64,000 bases of DNA from Altererythrobacter sp. (GCA_017308255.1 JAFKFN010000003.1:1-64000); one strand, 5' to 3'; positions 50,127 to 59,422 are shown, numbered from the stretch's first letter. Program-made: numbers and translations. The notes: a model not told the origin generated them from the letters alone.

Positions 50127-51353
50127 GTGGTGACGTTCCGCCGCATGACGATAGCGATCTTGCTGATGCCCTGCTGCCTGGCCGGCACGCCCGCGCTCGG
50201 CCAGGCCACGGTTTCCTCCCAGCCGGCGCAGGAACGGGCGGCGTCGTGTCGCGGCGGCGGGTTCTTTGCGGGCCCTGCCGCCTACAAATCCGTCGATCAG
50301 CTTCCCGACGGGCGGGTGACATTTCGTCTCTGCGCGCCCGAGGCGCGGGAGGTGAAGGTCACCAGTTCCGACATCGCCGACATCATCCCAATGGGATTTA
50401 CGCCTGGCGCACCTGCCGGCCTCGCGATGGCGAAGGACGAAACGGGCTTGTGGAGCGTGACCACGGCCAGGCCCGTGCCGGCCGACACCTATCGCTTCAA
50501 TTTCGAAGTCGACGGCGCGCGCGCTCCCGATCCCCAGGGCACGGCCTTTTCGGAAGAGCGGGTCGGGACCAATTCCGTCTTCGAAGTGCTGGGCGCCGAA
50601 GGGGCATTCCAGAGCTATGACCCGGCTGTTCCCCACGGTGTCGTCAGCACGATCGAATACTGGTCGGAAGCCTTGGGCACGCGCCGCCGGGCCCATGTCT
50701 ATACGCCGCCGGGCTACATGAACGGCACGGGCAATTATCCGGTGCTCTATCTGGTTCACGGGGCGGGCGACAGCGATGACAGCTGGACCAGCGTCGGCCG
50801 GGCTCACTACATCCTCGACAATCTGATCGCGGCGAAGAAGGCGGTTCCGATGATCGTGGTCATGCCGTTCGGCCACACGCCCGACCGCCCCGGTGCCGAC
50901 ATGCTCGACAACGATGGCTTCGGCCAGGATCTGCTTCAAGCCTTGATACCCTATGTCGAACAGAACTTCCGGACGATCGACGATCCGGACCACCGGGCGA
51001 TGGCGGGCCTGTCGATGGGTGGCGCCCATACGATCCGCCATGGCCTGACTCATCCGGAGCTGTTCCACTATCTCGGCATATTCTCGATGGGCCTCGGCAT
51101 GAACGGCGACCGGGAACAGGTTGTGCAGTTCGAAACGGCCAACGATGCGGCTCTGAAGCGTTCCGCGCGGGACCTGAAGTTGCTTTATTATGCCATGGGC
51201 AGCGACGATTTCCTTCACGGCACCGTAGAGCCGACGCGCGGCCTCTTCGACCGATATGGCATCCGGCACCTCTATAATGAAAGCGGCGGCGGCCACACCT
51301 GGATCAACTGGCGGCGCTACCTCGACGATTTCCTGCCGCGCCTGTTCAAGTAG
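50127..51353 (+). CDS. CE1-type esterase with N-terminal E-set domain (probable feruloyl or acetyl esterase)
   Basis: This 408-residue protein has a signal peptide ending at TPALGQ, an E-set/CBM48-like domain (about 50-155, GRVTFRLCAPEAREVKV ... YRFNFEVDGARAPDP) and an alpha/beta-hydrolase domain of esterase-D type. In that domain the nucleophile Ser lies in GLSMGG (Ser near 296), with the Asp around SDDFLHG and the His in GGGHTW (about 390). This architecture matches bacterial xylan feruloyl esterases. The GTG at 50127 follows GGGGAGG by 7 bp. It lies 31 bp after the TBDR. Confidence 0.88.
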   Translation: MVTFRRMTIAILLMPCCLAGTPALGQATVSSQPAQERAASCRGGGFFAGPAAYKSVDQLPDGRVTFRLCAPEAREVKVTSSDIADIIPMGFTPGAPAGLAMAKDETGLWSVTTARPVPADTYRFNFEVDGARAPDPQGTAFSEERVGTNSVFEVLGAEGAFQSYDPAVPHGVVSTIEYWSEALGTRRRAHVYTPPGYMNGTGNYPVLYLVHGAGDSDDSWTSVGRAHYILDNLIAAKKAVPMIVVMPFGHTPDRPGADMLDNDGFGQDLLQALIPYVEQNFRTIDDPDHRAMAGLSMGGAHTIRHGLTHPELFHYLGIFSMGLGMNGDREQVVQFETANDAALKRSARDLKLLYYAMGSDDFLHGTVEPTRGLFDRYGIRHLYNESGGGHTWINWRRYLDDFLPRLFK

Positions 51354-51388
51354 TTCGCGCAGGCTGCCTGCGACCGGAGGGTATGATT

Positions 51389-52813
51389 ATGAAAAGAGCC
51401 TATGCGTGTGCGGCTGTCGTAGCCATCGGCCTTCTCCTCGGCGTCCCGGCGTCTGCTCGGGAGGTGGCAACGGAAGCCGGCCAGGTCGCTGGCGCCACCG
51501 AAGACGGCGTTGAAAGCTGGAAGGGCATACCCTTCGCCGCACCGCCAGTCGGGCCACTGCGCTGGCGCGCGCCTCAACCGGCCGCCAAGTGGAACGGCAT
51601 CAGGCAGACGGTTACCTATGGCAACGATTGCATGCAGGTGCCCTTCCCCAGCGATGCCGCGCCCCTGGGGGCCACGCCGGCGGAAGATTGCCTCTACCTC
51701 AATGTCTGGCGGCCGGCCGGGGCCACGGGAAAGCTGCCGGTGATCTTCTGGATCTATGGCGGCGGCTTCGTGAATGGCGGGGCATCGCCGCCGACTTACT
51801 CGGGCGCCAATCTCGCCAGGCAGGGCGTGCTGTTCGTCAGCGCCAACTATCGGGTCGGCCGCTTCGGCACCTTCGCCCATCCCCAGCTCACGGCGGAAAA
51901 CGCCGATGGCGGCCTGCTCGGCAACTACGGCTACATGGATCAGCTGGCCGCGCTCCAATGGGTCCGGCGGAACATCGAGGCCTTCGGCGGCGATCCGGCC
52001 AATGTGACCATCGTCGGCGAATCCGCCGGCGGCATGTCGGTCCATGCCCTGGTCACGTCGCCGCTGGCGAAGGGCTTGTTCGCCAAGGCGGTGATCATGT
52101 CCGGCGGCGATGGCGGCGCGATGGGCGGGGACGGTCTCGCGGCGATCGAGAAGATCGGCGTGGATTTCGCGCAGTCCAAAGGCATCGCGCCCGACGATCC
52201 GAACGCGCTCACCAAGCTGCGGGCCCTGTCGGCGGAGGAGGTTACCGACGGGCTCAACATGATGGCGATGTTCAGCCAGCAAGGGCCGCGTACCTTTGCC
52301 AGCCCCTTCACGGACGGAAAGCTGGCGGTGGACGCCGGCAAGGCTTACGCCTCGGGCGCATTCGAACATGTGCCCATGATGATCGGCGCGACGAGCGCAG
52401 ACATGGGCGGAAAGACCGGGATCATGGTTGCCGGCGCGCGCAAGGCGGCGGGGGCCATCGCCGACAAAGGCGTTCCCGTTTACGAATATCGCTTCTCCTA
52501 CGTGGCGGAATCGGTCGGGCAGCCGGGCGCTCAGCACGCCACGGACATTCCGTTCTTCTTCGACACCACGGCCATCAAGTACGCTGACAAGACCACGCCG
52601 CGCGACGTGGCGATGGGCAAGACGATCAGCGCCTACCTGGCCAACTTCGCCAAGACGGGCGATCCGAACGGCAGCGGCCTGCCCGCCTGGCCGCGCTATA
52701 CGCGCGCGACCGACCAGATCATGGATTTCTCCGAAAGCGGGCGAGCCGTCGCGCAGAAGGATCCCTGGGGCCCGGAAATCGATGCCGCCGCCTCCGGCCC
52801 AGCCGGACAATAG
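51389..52813 (+). CDS. Type B carboxylesterase, exported
   Basis: This 474-residue protein has a signal peptide ending at VPASAR and the type B carboxylesterase pattern: KGIPFAAPPVGPLRW, EDCLYLNVW, the oxyanion region WIYGGGFVNG, the nucleophile Ser in GESAGG (Ser near 212) and a C-terminal part with QHATDIPFFFDT, where the His acts in the triad. It should cleave esters of glycans or aromatic acids in the periplasm. The ATG at 51389 is preferred over 51383 because GGAGGG is then 7 bp away. It is 35 bp from the upstream esterase gene. Confidence 0.9.
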   Translation: MKRAYACAAVVAIGLLLGVPASAREVATEAGQVAGATEDGVESWKGIPFAAPPVGPLRWRAPQPAAKWNGIRQTVTYGNDCMQVPFPSDAAPLGATPAEDCLYLNVWRPAGATGKLPVIFWIYGGGFVNGGASPPTYSGANLARQGVLFVSANYRVGRFGTFAHPQLTAENADGGLLGNYGYMDQLAALQWVRRNIEAFGGDPANVTIVGESAGGMSVHALVTSPLAKGLFAKAVIMSGGDGGAMGGDGLAAIEKIGVDFAQSKGIAPDDPNALTKLRALSAEEVTDGLNMMAMFSQQGPRTFASPFTDGKLAVDAGKAYASGAFEHVPMMIGATSADMGGKTGIMVAGARKAAGAIADKGVPVYEYRFSYVAESVGQPGAQHATDIPFFFDTTAIKYADKTTPRDVAMGKTISAYLANFAKTGDPNGSGLPAWPRYTRATDQIMDFSESGRAVAQKDPWGPEIDAAASGPAGQ

Positions 52814-52904
52814 GGATGGAAGGGCATGAATCGCCTGAGACTTACCCTCGCAGGCGATGCGCTCTCGGATGCAGTGGCCGGCCTATGAACCCTGGGATGG
52901 AAGC

Positions 52905-54866
52905 ATGACGTTGAAGATCGGCGGACCTTTCGTGGCGGCTCTGGCTGCACTGGCGGCGCTCGCGGGATGCAAGCTGGCCTCAACCGAGATGGCGCAGCCG
53001 GAACTCGGCCTGCGTTCCAAGTCCGTGATCGAGCTCGACGGCTATCGTTTCCGCGATCTCGACGGCGACGGAAAGCTGACGCCTTACGAGGACTGGCGGC
53101 TGAAGCCGGAAGCGCGGACGCGCGATCTGGTCTCCCGGATGACGCTGGCCGAGAAGGTCGGAACGCTGATGCATTCGACGCTTCCGGGGGGTCTGCTCGG
53201 CCGGGCCGATGGCTACGATCTCGAAGCGCTGGCGCCGCTCGTCCGCGAGAAGCATGTCACCAGCTTCATCACGCGGCTGACGCTGCCGCCTGCGGAGCTC
53301 GCCCTCCAGAACAATGCCGTGCAGGAAATGGCGGAGGATACCCGGCTCGGGATTCCGCTCACGATCAGCTCGGATCCGCGCAATCACTTCCAATATGTGC
53401 TCGGCGCCGGTGAGAGCAGCAATGGCGTGACCCAGTGGCCGGAATTGCTCGGATTTGCCGCCCTGCGCGATCCGGCGCTGGTGAGGCGGTTCGGCGATAT
53501 CGCGCGCAAGGAATATCGCGCGGTCGGCATTCATATGGCGCTCTCCCCGCAGCTGGACTTGCTCACGGAACCCCGCTGGCCGCGCGGCACCGGGACATTC
53601 GGCAGCGACCCGGCGCTCACGAGCGAGCTGGGCAAGGCCTACGTTGCCGGCCTGCAGGGGGGGGAGCAAGGCATCGCCCGTGATGGCGTGATGACCGTGG
53701 TCAAGCACTGGGTCGGCTACGGCGCGCAGCCGAACGGCTTTGACGGGCACAACTATTACGGCCGGTTTGCCGAAACGGGCGACCATCTCGATCTGCACAT
53801 CCAGGCCTTCCGCGGCGCGCTGGAGGCCAAGCCGGCCGGGGTGATGCCGGCCTATCCGATCCTTCTCGGCACCCGGATCGACGGCAAGCCGCTGGAACAG
53901 GTCGGCCCCGGCTTCAGCAAGCAACTGCTGCAGAACCTGTTGCGCGGACGCGAAGGGTTCGGCGGGATCATCCTGTCCGACTGGGCGATCACGCGCGACT
54001 GCCCGGCCGCCTGCCGCAATCCCACCGCCGCCACGCCGCAGCAACCGCAGGACATCGCGACCTCGTGGGGCGTGGAAAATCTCTCGGTTGCAGAGCGTTA
54101 CGTGAAGGGCCTGGAGGCCGGGCTCGATCAATTCGGCGGCACCGATGACGTGGAACCCTTGCTCGATGCCGTGAACAAGGGCGAGGTTTCCGAAGAACGG
54201 ATCGACCAGAGCGTCGCGCGGATCCTGCTGAGCAAATTCGAACTCGGCCTTTTCGAGAATCCCTACGTCGATCCATCGAAAGCGCGCGACACCGTGGGGA
54301 CGGCGGAGGACAAGGCGCTTGCGGAAAGGACTCAGCGCGAAGCCCAGGTTCTCCTGCAGAACCGGGGCTCACTCCTGCCGGTCGCTTCGGGCAAGAAGGT
54401 GTGGCTGTTCGGCATGGATCCCAAGGCTGCCGAAGCGGCGGGGCTGACGGTGGTCGATGATCCTGCCGATGCCGATTTCGCCATCATCCGCACCGATGCA
54501 CCGTCCGAACTGCTCCACCCCAATCACTTCTTCGGCAGCCGGCAGAAGGAAGGCCGGCTCGATTTCCACAAGGGCGATCCCGCCTTCGATGCGCTCGAAA
54601 AGGCGAGCGCGAGCGTGCCCACGGTTCTGGCGATCTTCATGGATCGGCCGGCGATCCTCACCAATGTACAACACAGTGCCTCGGTGATACTCGTCAACTA
54701 CGGTGCGAGTGATGCGGCAGTACTGGATGTGATCCTGGGCAAGGCCAAGGCCAAAGGCCGCCTGCCTTCGGAACTGCCGCGCTCGATGGAAGCGGTCGAG
54801 GCCCAGGATCCGGCTGTCCCGGATGATTCGCGTGATCCGCTCTACGCGCGCGGCGCAGGCCTGTGA
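52905..54866 (+). CDS. GH3-family glycosidase, lipoprotein
   Basis: This 653-residue protein has a lipoprotein signal (ALAALAGC, Cys near residue 22). An EF-hand-like loop (DLDGDGKLTPYEDW, about residues 44-57) precedes the GH3 TIM-barrel (SRMTLAEKVGTLMHST, GAGESSNGVTQWPELLGFAA, VVKHWVGYGAQ). The catalytic nucleophile Asp lies in GGIILSDWAI (Asp359). The C-terminal alpha/beta sandwich domain starts near residue 465 (EAQVLLQNRGSLLPV) but is shorter than usual. It should release glucose, xylose or a related sugar from an oligosaccharide. The family specificity cannot be told apart by sequence alone. Confidence 0.92.
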   Translation: MTLKIGGPFVAALAALAALAGCKLASTEMAQPELGLRSKSVIELDGYRFRDLDGDGKLTPYEDWRLKPEARTRDLVSRMTLAEKVGTLMHSTLPGGLLGRADGYDLEALAPLVREKHVTSFITRLTLPPAELALQNNAVQEMAEDTRLGIPLTISSDPRNHFQYVLGAGESSNGVTQWPELLGFAALRDPALVRRFGDIARKEYRAVGIHMALSPQLDLLTEPRWPRGTGTFGSDPALTSELGKAYVAGLQGGEQGIARDGVMTVVKHWVGYGAQPNGFDGHNYYGRFAETGDHLDLHIQAFRGALEAKPAGVMPAYPILLGTRIDGKPLEQVGPGFSKQLLQNLLRGREGFGGIILSDWAITRDCPAACRNPTAATPQQPQDIATSWGVENLSVAERYVKGLEAGLDQFGGTDDVEPLLDAVNKGEVSEERIDQSVARILLSKFELGLFENPYVDPSKARDTVGTAEDKALAERTQREAQVLLQNRGSLLPVASGKKVWLFGMDPKAAEAAGLTVVDDPADADFAIIRTDAPSELLHPNHFFGSRQKEGRLDFHKGDPAFDALEKASASVPTVLAIFMDRPAILTNVQHSASVILVNYGASDAAVLDVILGKAKAKGRLPSELPRSMEAVEAQDPAVPDDSRDPLYARGAGL

Positions 54867-54937
54867 CATTTCCACCCGATGCCGGGCCGCCTTTCGGGCG
54901 GGCCAGGGGCGGCGTGAGGTTTTGAGGGGGGAAGCGA

Positions 54938-56266
54938 ATGGCACTTGCATCCGAAATTGGGGCCACCGGCGACGCGGCGCCAGCGGACGGAGATAGCACG
55001 CCTATCGACGCGCCCGGCCTGCAGGGCTTCGTCATGGCGCTGTTCTTCATCTTCGGCGGCATCACCTCGCTCAATGACGTGATCATCCCGAAGCTGAAGG
55101 AGCTTTTCACACTCAACTACACCCAGGCGATGCTGGTGCAGTTCTGCTTCTTCACCGCCTATCTGGTGATCGGCATCCCGGGGGCGAAGCTGGTCAAGCG
55201 GATCGGTTACATGCGCGGCGCCGTGGCCGGATTGCTGACGATGATGGTCGGCTGCCTGCTGTTCATCCCTGCTTCGCAGACCGCGACATACGGCCTGTTC
55301 CTGTTCGCCCTGTTCATCCTCGCGAGCGGCGTGGTGATCGTGCAGGTCGTGGCCAATCCCCTGATCAGCCTGCTGGGCCCGGCGCGCACGGCGCACAGCC
55401 GGCTGACCTTTGCCCAGGCCTTCAATTCGCTCGGCACCACCGTCTTCCCGATCTTCGGCTCGATGCTGATCCTCGGCAGCCTGGCGAACGTCACCGCGGC
55501 GGAGCTGTCCGGCCCGGCTCTCGACGCCTATCGCACCGCCGAAAGCCAGGCGATCGTGCACGGCTATCTCGGCCTCGCGGTCGCGCTGGTGCTGGTCGCC
55601 GGCGTGGTGTGGATGTTCCGCAACCGCCTCAAGGGTGAAACGCACCAGGCCGGCGCGGGCCTCGCCGGGCTCGACCTGCTGAAGCGGCCCCGCTTCGGCT
55701 ACGGCGCATTGTGCATCTTCCTCTACGTCGGCGCGGAAGTCGCGATCGGCTCGCTCATTGTCAATTACCTGATGCAGCCGGGCGTCCTGGCTCTGGAAGA
55801 ACAGGCCGCCGGCCGCCTGCTCGGGCTATACTGGGGCGGCGCGATGGTCGGCCGGTTCATCGGCTCGGCCGTGCTGCGGGTGATCAGCCCGGGCAAGGTG
55901 CTGGCATTCCAGGCCTGCGGGGCGATCCTGCTGATCCTGATCTCGGCCAACACCGTGGGCACGGTTTCCGGGTACAGCCTGCTGGCGATCGGGCTGATGA
56001 ATTCGATCATGTTCCCGACCATCTTCACGCTCGCCTGCGAGAAGCTCGGTGCCCGCTCGGCGGACGGCTCCGGCATCATCAACGTGGCCATCTTCGGCGG
56101 CGCGGTGATTCCGCTCGCCACCGGAATGGTGGCTGACGTCAGCGGCAGCCTGGCGGTGGCACTGGCCTTGCCGGCGCTGTGCTATGCGATCATCGCCGGC
56201 TTCGGGATCTTCGCCCGAAAGCCGGCCGATAGCGGGCCCCCGGCCCGGCCGGCCATGGAGAGGTAG
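54938..56266 (+). CDS. FucP-like sugar permease of the MFS
   Basis: This 442-residue protein has about twelve membrane helices and the pattern of the fucose/glucose-galactose permease group: FFIFGGITSLNDVIIPKLKELFTLNYTQAMLVQFCFFTAY, VVIVQVVANPLISLLG, SRLTFAQAFNSLGTTVFPIFG, and LGLYWGGAMVGRFIG in the second half. It imports a monosaccharide with protons. It lies 71 bp after the GH3 gene and two bases before the next gene, so it should take up the sugar released in the periplasm. Confidence 0.94.
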   Translation: MALASEIGATGDAAPADGDSTPIDAPGLQGFVMALFFIFGGITSLNDVIIPKLKELFTLNYTQAMLVQFCFFTAYLVIGIPGAKLVKRIGYMRGAVAGLLTMMVGCLLFIPASQTATYGLFLFALFILASGVVIVQVVANPLISLLGPARTAHSRLTFAQAFNSLGTTVFPIFGSMLILGSLANVTAAELSGPALDAYRTAESQAIVHGYLGLAVALVLVAGVVWMFRNRLKGETHQAGAGLAGLDLLKRPRFGYGALCIFLYVGAEVAIGSLIVNYLMQPGVLALEEQAAGRLLGLYWGGAMVGRFIGSAVLRVISPGKVLAFQACGAILLILISANTVGTVSGYSLLAIGLMNSIMFPTIFTLACEKLGARSADGSGIINVAIFGGAVIPLATGMVADVSGSLAVALALPALCYAIIAGFGIFARKPADSGPPARPAMER

Positions 56267-56268
56267 GA

Positions 56269-57849
56269 ATGCTTTATCGTATGAGCGCCCGGTTCGGCTT
56301 GCTGGCGGGGGTCACCGCCCTGCTGAGCCTTGGCGCGCCGGCCACTCCGCAATCGAACAAGCCCGCACCGGATGCGGCGCGCTGCGCGGCGATGGGATCG
56401 CTCCCGTTCGGCAGCGACGTCAGGATCACCAGCGCCGTCCGCATCGACGCATCGGACAAGAGCTTTACCGATCCCAACGGCTGGCCTGTCGCCGGCCTGC
56501 CGGCGCATTGCCGGGTGAGCGGCATCATCAACGAGCGCAAGGGCGCGCACGGCAAGGATTACGGCATTCGCTTCGCCATCGCCCTGCCGGATAACTGGAG
56601 CGGCCGGTTCCTGCTGCAAGGCGGCGGCGGGCTCAACGGCACGGTCAACCCGCCAACCGGCCCGGTCGCATCGGACGGGCGCCCGGCCCTGGCGCGCGGA
56701 TTCGCCGTCATCAGCCACGATAGCGGCCACAGCGGCGCGGTGTTCGATTCCAGCTTCATGGACGATCAGCGAGCGCTGCTGGACTTCGCCGAAACCTCGG
56801 TTCGCACGGTGGCCCTGCTGGGCAAGGAAATGACGCGATCGTACTATGGTTCGGCAGCGGCGCACAGCTACATGACCGGCTGCTCCACGGGCGGCCGCGA
56901 GGGGATGCTGGCGTCCCAGCGCTATCCGGAATTGTTCGATGGCATCATCGTCGGCGCGCCGGCGATGCGCACCGGGGATTCGAACCTCGCCCTGGAATAC
57001 ACGCAGGTCCTGTTCAACAAGGCCGCGCCCAAGGATCCTGACGGCAAGCCGATCATGAGCGAGGTCGTGACGGCGGCAGACCGGGCGACGATCCTGAATG
57101 GCGTGCTGGCGCAATGTGACGCGCTCGATGGCCTCAAGGACGGCATGATCGAGAACGTCGCGCAGTGCGATTTCCAGCCGAAGAAGCTGCAATGCACGGG
57201 ATCGCGGACCGAAGGCTGCCTGAGCGCGGGCAAGGTCGAAGCACTGGAGAAAGGGTTCGCGGGGCCTTTCGACAAGGCCGGTTACCCGATCTATGCCCCG
57301 ATGGCGTTCGACACCGGCATCGTGGCGACGCCGATGGGCTACCTGCCCACCGGTGGGCCGGGGCCGTTCGGTCCGCCGAGTGACGCAACCGCCATCGATC
57401 TCGACGCGCGTATCCACGAGATCCGCAACGACGCCGGGGAGCGGCTGACCAACACCAATTACTGGACCAATCTCAACACTTTCCTCGATCGAGGCGGGAA
57501 GATGATCTTCTTCCACGGCGTGTCGGATTTCTGGTTCTCGCCGTTCGCGACCTGGGAATATTATCAACGCGCCGCCAAGACCAATGGCGCGGCCTTCACC
57601 GATGCCAGCCGCTTCTACATGGTCCCCGGCATGCTGCACTGCCAGGGCGGCAATGCATTCGACCAGTTCGATATGCTCACCGCACTGGTGGATTGGGTAG
57701 AGAAGGGCAAAGCGCCACAGGCGATCGCCGCGCATCGAAGCCGCCCGCCCGAAGAGACGCGGCCGCTGTGCCCTTATCCGTCCTATGCGGCCTATACCGG
57801 CGGTGATCCGACGAAAGCGTCCAGCTTCTCCTGCAAGGCACCCACGTGA
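56269..57849 (+). CDS. Tannase/feruloyl-esterase family protein, exported
   Basis: This 526-residue protein has a signal peptide ending near GAPATPQ, then the tannase-family alpha/beta hydrolase: the oxyanion region LLQGGGGLNG, the nucleophile Ser in GCSTGGREG (Ser near 206), Asp in HGVSDFWFSP and His in MLHCQGG. Cysteines next to the Ser and His are those that form the CS-HC disulfide of the family. It should cleave feruloyl, gallate or similar aromatic esters. The start at 56269 follows GGAGAGGTAGG. It is the last gene of the locus; tRNA-Trp lies 168 bp further on the other strand. Confidence 0.92.
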   Translation: MLYRMSARFGLLAGVTALLSLGAPATPQSNKPAPDAARCAAMGSLPFGSDVRITSAVRIDASDKSFTDPNGWPVAGLPAHCRVSGIINERKGAHGKDYGIRFAIALPDNWSGRFLLQGGGGLNGTVNPPTGPVASDGRPALARGFAVISHDSGHSGAVFDSSFMDDQRALLDFAETSVRTVALLGKEMTRSYYGSAAAHSYMTGCSTGGREGMLASQRYPELFDGIIVGAPAMRTGDSNLALEYTQVLFNKAAPKDPDGKPIMSEVVTAADRATILNGVLAQCDALDGLKDGMIENVAQCDFQPKKLQCTGSRTEGCLSAGKVEALEKGFAGPFDKAGYPIYAPMAFDTGIVATPMGYLPTGGPGPFGPPSDATAIDLDARIHEIRNDAGERLTNTNYWTNLNTFLDRGGKMIFFHGVSDFWFSPFATWEYYQRAAKTNGAAFTDASRFYMVPGMLHCQGGNAFDQFDMLTALVDWVEKGKAPQAIAAHRSRPPEETRPLCPYPSYAAYTGGDPTKASSFSCKAPT

Positions 57850-58017
57850 TGCGGACGAGGATACACCCGGGCCGATAGCCCTGGACGTCATGCGCCTCGG
57901 GATTCGGCGCTTCCGCCGTCACCCCTTCTTGCCGGGCTTCGCTGAAAAGAGCGCGTCAACCGCTCCGCGCCATGGCGCGCGGGGTGATCGAACATCGGGT
58001 GGCGCGCGCTGAAACGC

Positions 58018-58093
58018 TGGCAGGGGTGACAGGATTCGAACCCGTGGCCCTCGGTTTTGGAGACCGATGCTCTACCAGCTGAGCTACACCCCT
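58018..58093 (-). tRNA. tRNA-Trp (CCA anticodon)
   Basis: On the minus strand, 58093-58018 folds as a standard tRNA: acceptor AGGGGTG paired with CACCCCT, a D-arm with AGCTCAGCTGGTAGAGC, an anticodon loop CTCCAAA with anticodon CCA (Trp), a T-arm GGGTTCGAATCC, discriminator G and an encoded 3' CCA (58020-58018). In many alphaproteobacteria this tRNA directly precedes secE; here secE is about 17.7 kb downstream on the same strand. Confidence 0.97.
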
Positions 58094-58166
58094 GCAGCGG
58101 AATTGCGCCTCTATAGGCGAGACGCGGGGTTGGCAAGCGACCTGCCGAACCGCATCTCATAGAGCG

Positions 58167-58958
58167 ATGCACAGCGCCGCCCCGCAGATCATTCCCGCCG
58201 AACTGCTGCTGAGCGCCTATCGCAGCGGCATCTTTCCCATGGCCGACGGGCGCGAGGACGAGGACGTCTATTGGGTCGAGCCGCGCGAGCGGGCGGTGAT
58301 CCCGCTGGAGACCTTCCGCCCCGGCCGCTCGCTGGCCAAGGCTATCCGGCACGATCGCTTCCGCGTCACCTGCGATGCCGATTTCGCCGGCGTGATCGCC
58401 GCTTGCGCCGCGCCGCGGCCCGGCCATCCCGAAACCTGGATCAACCGCCCGATCGCCGCCAGCTACCGCGCGCTGCACCTGGCCGGCCATGCCCATTCCA
58501 TCGAATGCTGGCACGACGGCGAACGCGGGGCGGAGCTGGTCGGCGGCCTCTATGGCGTGGGATTCGATCGGGTGTTCTGCGGCGAAAGCATGTTCAGCCG
58601 CGCCACCGATGCCTCCAAGGTCGCGCTCGCGTGGCTGGTCGCCCTGCTGAAGGCGGGCGGTTACCGGCTGCTGGACTGCCAGTTCATGACCGATCACCTG
58701 GCCAGCCTGGGCGCGGTCTCGATCAGCCGCGAAGCCTACCTGGCACGGCTGGCGGACGCGGTCGACGCAGGGCCCGCTCCTCCGCTGCCGGAGATCTACG
58801 CTTCGTTCTGCGCGGCTTCAGCCTCCGCCGGTGCCGCCGAGGGAGACTCGGCCGGCGAGGGCGCTGCCGATGGTGCGGCCGCCGCCGGGGCGCCGGAGGG
58901 AACCTGCTCCCCGCCTTCGGGGAAGCTCATTTTGCAGTCCTTGACCCACACGTCGTAG
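58167..58958 (+). CDS. aat: Leucyl/phenylalanyl-tRNA-protein transferase
   Basis: This 263-residue enzyme adds Leu or Phe from tRNA to N-terminal Arg/Lys of proteins, marking them for ClpAP degradation. It shows LLSAYRSGIFPMAD, YWVEPRERAVIPLETF, INRPIAASYRALHLAGHAHSIECW, GGLYGVGFDRVFCGESMFS, DASKVALAWLV and LLDCQFMTDHLASLGA. The last 55 residues are an Ala/Gly/Ser linker and an end reading KLILQSLTHTS, and they are encoded antisense to the convergent DUF2155 gene for 163 bp. The end resembles the C-terminus of alphaproteobacterial Aat as I remember it, so the overlap is probably real. Confidence 0.95.
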   Translation: MHSAAPQIIPAELLLSAYRSGIFPMADGREDEDVYWVEPRERAVIPLETFRPGRSLAKAIRHDRFRVTCDADFAGVIAACAAPRPGHPETWINRPIAASYRALHLAGHAHSIECWHDGERGAELVGGLYGVGFDRVFCGESMFSRATDASKVALAWLVALLKAGGYRLLDCQFMTDHLASLGAVSISREAYLARLADAVDAGPAPPLPEIYASFCAASASAGAAEGDSAGEGAADGAAAAGAPEGTCSPPSGKLILQSLTHTS

Positions 58959-59422
58959 ATCGCGTGCTCCACCACGTTGAGGCTGGGCGAGTTCTTGAAC
59001 AGCCAGCCCGAGAAGATCCGCCGCCATTCCAGCGGCGCGCCCACGGTCTTGCGCTCGTGTACCACCACCTGGACGAAAGCCGCGGTTTCCGGCGGGTCTT
59101 CCCATGGCGCGGTACGCTCGCAGGCGGAAAGGCGGATGACCACGTCGCCGATGCGGCGCGCCTCGCCCGGCTTCATCTCGATATCGCGCGAGATATTGTT
59201 GCGCTTGTTGAGCAGCGCGATGGTCGCCACGCGGTCCTTCATCGGCGTGCCGATGCTGTCCACGGCGGGCGGCGGAGGCGCCGCGTTGGCTATTTCCTTG
59301 GGAATCTCGGTCGATTCGGGCTGCGGTTCCGGCGCTTCGCCGGTGCAGCCCGCGATAAGCGCCACGGCGGCCCCAAGCGTAACGACAGGGACCGCGAAAG
59401 GCTTCACGCGTCGGGCGTCCAA
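58796..59422 (-). CDS. DUF2155 lipoprotein
   Basis: This 208-residue protein has a lipoprotein signal (VALIAGC, Cys near residue 26), a Pro-rich linker and the DUF2155 domain (about 70-170): ATIALLNKRNNISRDIEMKPGEARRIGDVVIRLSACERTAPWEDPPETAAFVQV, then FSGWLFKNSPSLNVVEHAIYDVWVKDCK. The C-terminal tail is Ala/Pro/Ser low-complexity. Two cysteines (in SACE and KDCK) are likely paired. Its 3' 163 bp overlap aat in antisense, and its start lies 19 bp inside the NDUFA12-type gene upstream. Function is not established; members are common in alphaproteobacteria. Confidence 0.92.
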   Translation of the reverse strand: MDARRVKPFAVPVVTLGAAVALIAGCTGEAPEPQPESTEIPKEIANAAPPPPAVDSIGTPMKDRVATIALLNKRNNISRDIEMKPGEARRIGDVVIRLSACERTAPWEDPPETAAFVQVVVHERKTVGAPLEWRRIFSGWLFKNSPSLNVVEHAIYDVWVKDCKMSFPEGGEQVPSGAPAAAAPSAAPSPAESPSAAPAEAEAAQNEA

